Source of the DNA: Seminavis robusta
Taxonomy: Eukaryota; Bacillariophyta; Bacillariophyceae; Naviculales; Naviculaceae
DNA length: 64,000 bases
NCBI GenBank assembly: GCA_903772945.1
Contig: CAICTM010000282.1
Span: forward strand, 1 to 64,000
Reading direction: 5' to 3'
The notes below the pieces were generated by a model. That model saw only the letters and a list, made by a program, of their open reading frames with translations, was not told the origin of the DNA and made no database searches. A program made the translations under genes and the position numbers. Shown here in pieces: positions 57,654 to 64,000 of the stretch. Within the stretch, counting starts at the first letter, position 1. Each line of letters opens with the position of its first letter.

Positions 57654-58769
57654 ATGGAGTCTACTAGTAAGTCTGGGGAAGGAAAAGACAAAGCACAGCC
57701 ATCATCTACCGTTGCAGGCTCAGGTACAACGGGGACATCTCCCAACAGTCTTAAGTCACCCACAGCAACGGAACCGCCTTTGCAGGCAACTGGTATAGGT
57801 AAGAAAGTCAGCGCTGCTACACGTAGTGGCGGCACTATTGGGGCGGTAGAAGCAGAACGTAAAAAGCTAAGAGCCTTGCAACAAGAAACCCATGTGGACA
57901 AAGCCATGGATCCTCTCGAACTGGCTAAAATGATCGAAAGGAACAAGCTCCTAGCTTGGGAACAAGAAGCCCCCAAAACATCTGCTCTTGATAGTAACCT
58001 GGGGCGTGCCATGCCAAAGGCTCCGTCCACCGGTTCCTCCTCCAACTTACTGGCCCCCCAAAACGTGGAGGAAGCCATGGATCCTTTGGAACTGGCAAAA
58101 ATGGTAGAAACCAGACTACAGCAAGGTTGGAGTCCAAACGAGCAAGATGACAGCCTACTACACCCCACCATGAACCCACGACTTGTCCTAGAAGATGTGG
58201 CGGACGGAAACATTGATCCCCTCCACTTGGAAAAAATTGTGCAAACACGGCTCCAACATCCAAATAATAATATCCAGCCTCCCAATACGACTACCACGAC
58301 TTCAACCATGATGACACCAAGCATTCCCGGGGCGTATTCGGGTGCTCCCGGAACCGACCTGCAACGAACCGACGATTTACGATTCTCCCTCGTCGGGGCA
58401 TCATCGGGGAAGGATTTCAAGGATTCCGTCGTCCATCATAGCGTGACGGCCAGTGGGGATCATCATCATCATCATCATCATCCTTCTGTCACGGCCAGTA
58501 TGCTTCGAAAATCCACTACCGACACTGCGGTAACACTCCAAGCCACCTTGGTGACCGATCAAGACAATGCCGAAAGTCTTCGGATGGAATTGGAACAAAT
58601 CAAGGCGTCACCCATTGCCGAAGTGGTCGGAATGACTTCCAACGAGACAGACACGACGATCATGACGGCTTCCGGGAAACGCAGTTTCATGATCGGAGTG
58701 GCCATCTTTGTTGCCATGGTCGTGGGCACGCTCATTGTCGTCATACTGTGGCCCATTGTATTCATGTAA
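57654..58769 (+). CDS. LRR-family cytoplasmic tail and membrane helix without ectodomain, member I
   Basis: Single exon, 371 residues from the ATG at 57654; the frame also opens upstream at GTG. It carries the tail features of the LRR family. Three MDPLELAKMVE-type helices lie at about 85, 142 and 187 (MDPLELAKMIE, MDPLELAKMVETRLQ, IDPLHLEKIVQTRLQ). IPGAYSGAPGTDLQRTDD with LRFSLVGAS lies near 224. A seven-His run and a SPIAEVVGM stretch, perhaps a diverged LAVA box, follow. GKRSFM leads into one membrane helix (about 345-368), and the protein ends three residues later. No LRR or cap sequence follows within 700 bases. It is either a natural tail-only protein, which could compete for or supply the cytoplasmic partner, or a gene cut short with an intact frame. 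The lack of faults over 371 codons favours the first. Confidence 0.8.
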   Translation: MESTSKSGEGKDKAQPSSTVAGSGTTGTSPNSLKSPTATEPPLQATGIGKKVSAATRSGGTIGAVEAERKKLRALQQETHVDKAMDPLELAKMIERNKLLAWEQEAPKTSALDSNLGRAMPKAPSTGSSSNLLAPQNVEEAMDPLELAKMVETRLQQGWSPNEQDDSLLHPTMNPRLVLEDVADGNIDPLHLEKIVQTRLQHPNNNIQPPNTTTTTSTMMTPSIPGAYSGAPGTDLQRTDDLRFSLVGASSGKDFKDSVVHHSVTASGDHHHHHHHPSVTASMLRKSTTDTAVTLQATLVTDQDNAESLRMELEQIKASPIAEVVGMTSNETDTTIMTASGKRSFMIGVAIFVAMVVGTLIVVILWPIVFM

Positions 58770-59486
58770 TACATTTACATGATAGCATGATTGCTATCTA
58801 TCTAGCTGGAGCAATAACTGTATCTATATAGCACGAATTGAATTCACGTTCGATGGTGTGGTACTGTATCCCAACGATTTCCCGGGGACACGACGGCGAC
58901 GAGAAAGACAACATGTTCCGTTGCTGCTTCGCTCTCAATCTATAAGCGTTGAGGGTTGCTCCTGGTCTAGCTAGTACATGTAGTACCGGTAGCAGTGTTT
59001 GGCCTCTGCGGTCTTCCTCATCGTCGTGCCGTAATCCTCCTCATGATCGATCACCTCACTGATACGGAAAGAACGAATCGAATCACCGTTTCCATTCCTT
59101 CTAATAATCATCGAGGGCTGCCCCTGATCTACATGTAGTACACGGAGGAGTACTTCGAGGGGGGTTGGTGTTGACGACTGCACTGACTGGATTGTCCTTC
59201 TTCGTCATCCACGTGATCATCCTCCTCCTCCTCCTCATACAACTCTGGCTCTTCTGGCTGCGTCTTTTGCTGTTCCACCGCACAAACAGGATGACTGCTG
59301 TCATTGGTGATCTCTTCTTCTAGCATGACGGGCGCTGTGGATGGCTGTCGCAAGATGCACTGTCATGTACACCCCCCCCCCCCCCCGTGTGGGATGCCCG
59401 TTGGAGGCTGGTCTTTCCCGTAGTCGATTGTCGTTGTGTGGACCGTTGTGTGGACCGTCGTGCGGAGGATGTGAACCGGTTTTTCC
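58770..59486. other. intergenic with poly-C tract
   Basis: Two related blocks (58955-59000 and 59108-59160, both with ACATGTAGTAC after a GAGGG-TGC-CCTG-TCTA start) suggest a local duplication. A run of 15 C lies at 59372-59386. An acidic minus-strand frame (59129-59353) has no support as a gene. Confidence 0.45.
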
Positions 59487-59789
59487 ATGAAACGTTTCAA
59501 GATCAAAATTCTCATGGGAGTAATCTTATTGCTGGCCCTCACTATGATACTGCTGGCGGTGTTCATCCCCAAGAGTGATACTGATTTGCAAGAAATCGAA
59601 TCAGATGATGACACAGACAACGCAACTTCTACTGATTGGATCCCTTCCCCTGCTCCAACTGTGGAACATCCTTTATTGGCTCTGTTTCCAGAGACAACGG
59701 TTGCATCCATCCAGCAAGATCCAGAGTCTCCCCAGGCAAAAAGATTCCAATGGCTCCTACTAGACGACATGCTTGCATGGCAGCAATAA
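59487..59789 (+). pseudogene. LRR membrane protein fragment, member J
   Basis: One hundred codons covering only the membrane helix and start of the ectodomain: MKRFKIKILMGVILLLALTM, a Ser/Pro linker, then LFPETTVASIQQ, DPESPQAKRFQWLL and a stop. The MKRFK-helix start matches MKEFKTKVLLGVI of member H inside its reading frame, so the upstream tail is missing, and there is no RFALATL block or LRR after the stop. It is best read as a relic of a duplicated gene. Confidence 0.75.
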
Positions 59790-60644
59790 TGCATAATTGG
59801 ACAACTATCTGGTGTAGAGTGGATCAAGATGTGCTGGCTAGCTATAGGCGTTGTGGTTTTCGGCTCGCCTTCACATTTCGCAGGGCAATTTCGGGCGCCG
59901 CTTCGCGTCCATCATAAATTTTCCTGGCTATTGACCAGCTGTCCGAACTTCGGGAGTCTGCTGATAGCCATGCAGCGATTAGACAGGAAAATGATCTTTT
60001 TGTTTGGATGATTAGACTAACAAAATTTCAATCGTTTGAACCTCTGTCCGCACCCAAACGACGACGACGACGAACGCCAAGTCCCCGTACCATGGTACTC
60101 ACGAACAAACAAAACCTAGCCGCCTTTCTCGAGCAACAAGCCAGAAACCGGCACATGGCTGGCCAGGCGAAAGACTACGAATAAGGGCGTTTGCTGGCGC
60201 TTCCATTTCGTCTCTATTTAAATTGGAATGGTGACCATACGTCCCATCGAATGTGCTCGGCAGGGCCGAGGTCTTCATTGCCACGCACTCCCTGTAGCTC
60301 TTCGTTCCTGTCCGGCTCAGCAGTCTCTGCGTTCCCATGGAACCGACATTCAACTGCCAGCTTTGGAGTAGGTCGTGGTCGATGGCACACTAGAGCTATC
60401 TTGTTGTCATCCTTCGCTTCGTTCATTTCGATTGAGCTTTACCTGCATTGACGAGTGGGACGCTTCCATGCAAATCACAAAAGTCGCGAAGATAGCCTTG
60501 TTTGCGCGGCTAAGTTTGGCAGCAGAACAGTTGCTGGGTATAACGACCCAGAACAAAGCTTCCTACTAAGATGATGGCAAAGTAGCATAGATCTTCAGTC
60601 AGTTATGTATTTGAGAAGCATGCAAAGTCCAGAGTATTCACTAG
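59790..60644. other. intergenic; 3' flank of member K shared with member E
   Basis: From about 60450 the sequence matches the 3' flank of member E (TGCAAATCA, AGAACAAAGCTT, GGCAAAGTAGCATAGATCT, TGTATTTGAGAAGCATGC). A weaker match (TTGTTGTCATCCTTCGCTT) near 60409 pairs with 32068. No gene seen. Confidence 0.6.
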
Positions 60645-63078
60645 CTAGCTAGCCTCACAAGCGCAGCCACATCCGCAAAGTAGACCACTACAATCAAAAG
60701 ACAGTCCAAACGGGCCTTCACATGAGTCGATGGCACTTCCAATGCAAGTGCCATTGATGTCACAAACTCCAGCTGGAATAGACCCAGACAGCATTGGATT
60801 GCCTTCCAGCCTTAGAGTGTGTAGTGTTGGTTGAAGGTTGGAAAGGTCCTGGGGTACAGTTCCAGAAAGAGCATTGCTCGCAAGCGTCAAGTGGCCCATA
60901 GATGTAAGCAGACCAAGCTGACTAGGAATCCAACCGGAGAGTTGGTTGCCTTGAAGCTCAAGCTCCTCCAGCCCTGAGAAAAGACCTAGCTCTGAAGGGA
61001 TGGATCCAGAGAGCTGATTGTTCCTCAGGTTGAGAGTAAAGGCCAGTTTTGTTAAAAGCCCTAGCTCACTTGGCACAGGGCCTGTGAGCTGGTTGTCCCT
61101 TATTGTAAGCAGGAGAAGAGGAGCAACTGTGCCCAACTCCGAGGGGATTGTGCCTTGAAATGAATTCCCAAACAGAGCTAAGTAGCTCAGTTTGGAAAGA
61201 TGCATCAATTCACCAGGAAGAGTTCCGGTCATTCTGTTCCCATACAAGATCATCCATTGAAGATCGGTTACAAGGCCAATCTCTGTTGGGATTGAACCTT
61301 TAGAAGAGGAGTGGGGAAAAAATTCATGGTTGGCCACAAGCATGGTATTACATGGAAGTAAAAGAATGTCACCTTTGCTTGGGCTGCTTACCTGCCAGGT
61401 CACAATCATTAAAGTCGAGCCATGTCAACTTGGAAAGCATTCCAACATCGGATGGAATAAGGCCTTGCAACTGAGGGTTGCGCGGCATTCCAAACGTTTC
61501 CAAGTTTGTAAGCTGCCAAATTTCACTGGGAATGGATCCCTTGAGAGATCCCTGGTCACTATTGCCCCGTACTCCAAGGTACTTTAACTTTGTCAAAAGT
61601 CCGAGTTCGGAAGGAACCGTTCCGATGCCTAGAAGGGAACCCATACCAAGTCCCTCCAAAGCAGTCATTTGTGCAATTAGACTCGGGATTGTTCCATGTA
61701 TTTGATTGTATCCAGCAGAGAGAGTCTTGAGAGATGTAAGGAGAAAAAGCTCCTCTGGCAGAGTTCCGCCTAGATTGTTCTGATCCAGCCAAAGATGTTG
61801 GTAGATGCCATTGGCATCACATGTAGTTGGAAGTGGTTCTGTGGCTGAAAAGAAACCTTGCAGAAACCCAGGATACCATTGATTCATGACATCCATCCTA
61901 GCCAAGGAGGGCTTGGTGTACCAAACACATTCATGAATGCTGTGATTGAGCCAACCGGCATTACTAGTCCAACTGTCTCCATTTGTAGAATAAAAGAGTG
62001 TGGCCAAAATGAATCTTTGAAGCATACGCTCCCTGGGCAGAGTGGGTTTCTCCATCAACCAGTCGAATGCCTGTGACTGGGGTGAGTCTGCTTCATCCAT
62101 TATTGCCGCCACCGTGTCAGGAGGGAGCATAGAAAGCAAATAAGCAGAGAGAGCAGTTGGTGCTGGGGTTGGGAAATTCGTGCTGGTCTCAATTTTTTGG
62201 GCATCCGCATCCGAATCAGAGGATCGCTCATTATTGCCAGGGACAAGAATAGCAATCAAGACCAAAACAAGGGCAAGTAGAAAAATGACTCCTAAAAGGA
62301 TCATGGTTTTGAGCTGTTTTCTTGCCTGTGGTTCTTGTTTTCTTCTGGAAGCTGGAGTAGCGGTTTGCAAGTCATGTTCGCCCACCACCAAGTTGGCAAC
62401 TGCCAAGCCCGAGGAATCTTCCCACGGTGTCTCGGGACTGCTATTATTATTGCCACCGTCAAAGTTACCAATATTCTGTGAGGATCCACTGGGATGCTCT
62501 GGAAAGGCACCCGGTCCAGTGGGTTGTGGTCTTATTGGGGGCTGCTGTCTTATTGGGGGCTGCTGATCTGTAGACAGGGACTCTCGGTTGGACACGATTC
62601 CTTCATAATCTTCTATTAGGTCCTTTACAGTCATGACTGTAGCAATGTCAGGAGCAGGTCTACTAGCCACAGCCGACGGCAGTGGTTCTGGCTTGGACAG
62701 GAGAGATTCAATATCTTGCATGAGGTCACTATTATTCATCGGGCAGATGCTGCTAGCAGTGGGCACATGTGAAGGAGCAACAGCAACAGCGCCAGGCTTC
62801 GTTTCGCCAGGCTTGGCATTGTGATTGGATTTAAGATTGCTTTTCTTGCTTATAACAGCACGGCCATTGAATTTTGCTAGCTCTTCTAGAGCAGCCGAGT
62901 GAGGAATCGTTACGGCAGGAGGAGATGCCGCTGCTGGTGCTGCTGCTGGTGATGGTGTGGGCGAACCAGTGGTATGGCGGTTTTCGTCCTCCTGCTGCCT
63001 TGGCACCACGGGGGTTCCAACTGCCACGGGTGGAGGAGGTTTTGCCAGAGGGGTGGCGGCTGCTGTGGTGGCTTCCAT
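60645..63078 (-). CDS. type II membrane LRR protein, member K
   Basis: Two exons, 63078-61392 and 61297-60645, with a 94-bp phase-1 intron (GTAAGC...AAAG) restore CDLAG-SIPTEIGL and give 779 residues. The open frame begins at GTG; the first ATG is 63078. The Ala/Pro-rich tail has KPGAVAVAPS near 92, GPGAFPEHPSG near 190 and SSGLAVANLVVGE near 220. RKQLKT precedes the membrane helix (about 257-280). The ectodomain has EADSPQSQAFDWLME, RFILATLFYSTNGDSW and WLNHSIHECVW, then LRRs and the cap SGLLCGCGCACEAS. From GTVPSELGLLTKLKYLG onward, including the intron and 3' flank, it is nearly identical to member E, whereas the tails differ. K keeps the frame that E has lost. Confidence 0.9.
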
Positions 63079-64000
63079 GTTGGCAGTATTATAATAACTC
63101 ACAAGCTTACTGATCCTTTCATTGCTTGGACTCTTGCTTGTAGGTACTCAAGTATTCAACTGTCAACGAACGAGGCCTCCGGTTTCTATGCCAAACAAAT
63201 ACTAGTACGCGACATGTGCACTGGCACCCTACTCGTGATTGCCAGTTCGCATGGTTGAACTTCTTCCGATTCATTCCCCTAATGCTTCAAGTGTTGTACG
63301 GTGATGAACGAGTAGACTGATCAGTCACTGATTGGATTGCACAATAGCTCACAATAGACTTAGAGGGAACTCTGAGTCACACTTCAAGGTGTGACGGAAC
63401 ACTGGGGCACTTATGAACAGTACAAGTGCATACAGCGTACCGATAAGTTAACAATGCAGCAAAACTGATAAAACTTTGATGGCGATGGCAACCGAGCCAA
63501 CAATGATGGTGTCTGTCTATTGCTAGCTACTACCGCAGGCTGCTGCCCATGTCCCTCCCACCTTCGCTATAGTTGCTACGGCAGCTTCTAGTTTTTGAAA
63601 TGGTGCCGTAGCACTGGAGAGATCCTTGCGTCGGGGGCAAAAGAGTGCTTGATCTGTGGAACGGAGACAAAGACCGCGATCTGATGCCTGGCTAGATAGA
63701 GTACTAGTAGCTACTACTAGCTAGCTAGCAGGTATCGTAGCTCCCAAGCAGCCAACTGTTCATTACCTAGTAGCTAGTAGTAGTAGCTAGCTAGTAGCAA
63801 CACGTTGTAGCCAACCAGCCAAATGATCGTTGAGGGCTCATGCCTTCGGCAGCCTGAATTCTTCTAACGACGGAATGGTCAGTGGTACCGTACTGATGTA
63901 CATGTACGCATTTTACGCATGAGGTCATCAGCCCTCTCGTGGACGAAGCGAAGCGCAGAGTTCTTTCAGCGCTCGATCACCTTCTTGAATTTTTAAAAAG
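63079..64000. other. intergenic, no gene seen
   Basis: Upstream region of member K, then sequence with CTAG tracts at about 63704-63730 and 63770-63796. No gene can be supported before the window ends. Confidence 0.4.

Noticed and set aside
59129-59353. Acidic minus-strand frame EEEEEDDHVDDEE
   Set aside because: Generated by a CTC/CTT-rich tract; no start context, domain or paralogue.
59372-59386. Fifteen-C run as a structural element
   Set aside because: A homopolymer this long can be slippage or assembly artefact and has no partner sequence.

Overview
The window is nuclear DNA of a eukaryotic microalga, most likely a pennate diatom. The evidence is short GT-AG introns of about 65 to 140 bp, one protein with a signal peptide plus a plastid-type cleavage context, two secreted highly charged proteins of the kind found in diatom cell walls, and plant-type leucine-rich-repeat (LRR) proteins. 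The species cannot be fixed from the sequence. Intergenic DNA is crowded with the four-base palindromes CTAG, GTAC and CCGG.

The dominant content is a dispersed cluster of eleven related loci over 60 kb encoding LRR membrane proteins: about 3.6-6.2, 16.5-19.9, 25.6-28.0, 29.7-31.5, 32.6-35.3, 37.7-39.8, 47.2-50.3, 54.4-57.0, 57.7-58.8, 59.5-59.8 and 60.6-63.1 kb. The intact ones share one plan. A long acidic N-terminal region without signal peptide carries short conserved boxes (an L-x-x-IV-x-AR helix, a PGA[YFVI] box and an LAVA[ND][LP]V box). It is followed by a basic stretch, one transmembrane helix, a conserved ectodomain cap (DSPQS, RFALATL, WLNHS-HEC), plant-type LRRs and a C-terminal LCGC-type Cys cap. 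The positive-inside rule predicts N-in/C-out (type II) topology, the reverse of plant LRR receptors. No kinase is present. The family is turning over: three damaged copies, a fragment, a chimera, one member that stops right after its membrane helix, a gene-conversion-like tract, and a retroposon inserted in one coding exon.

Other genes: a PD-(D/E)XK nuclease-like protein (0.9-1.6 kb); two secreted charged proteins (8.5-9.5 and 11.5-14.0 kb, the second with six exons including an 18-nt microexon); a fusion of an AttH/CrtC-like domain to a polyprenyl diphosphate synthase (20.6-23.5 kb); a JmjC/cupin-like protein with a plastid-type presequence (35.8-36.7 kb); a membrane-anchored MYND-RING-TPR protein (45.1-46.6 kb); and an exostosin-like glycosyltransferase (51.4-53.1 kb).

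Mobile DNA: a 3.6 kb Mutator-like element with terminal inverted repeats and a probable 10-bp target duplication (40.2-43.8 kb), three copies of a T-tailed SINE-like retroposon, a 568-bp TTAA-flanked MITE (7.4-8.0 kb), an inverted-repeat element full of TGTCGG words (10.4-11.0 kb) and a dispersed repeat (6.7 and 15.1-15.5 kb). Exon joins were worked out by hand from splice consensus, reading frame and paralogue comparison; no database search was run.
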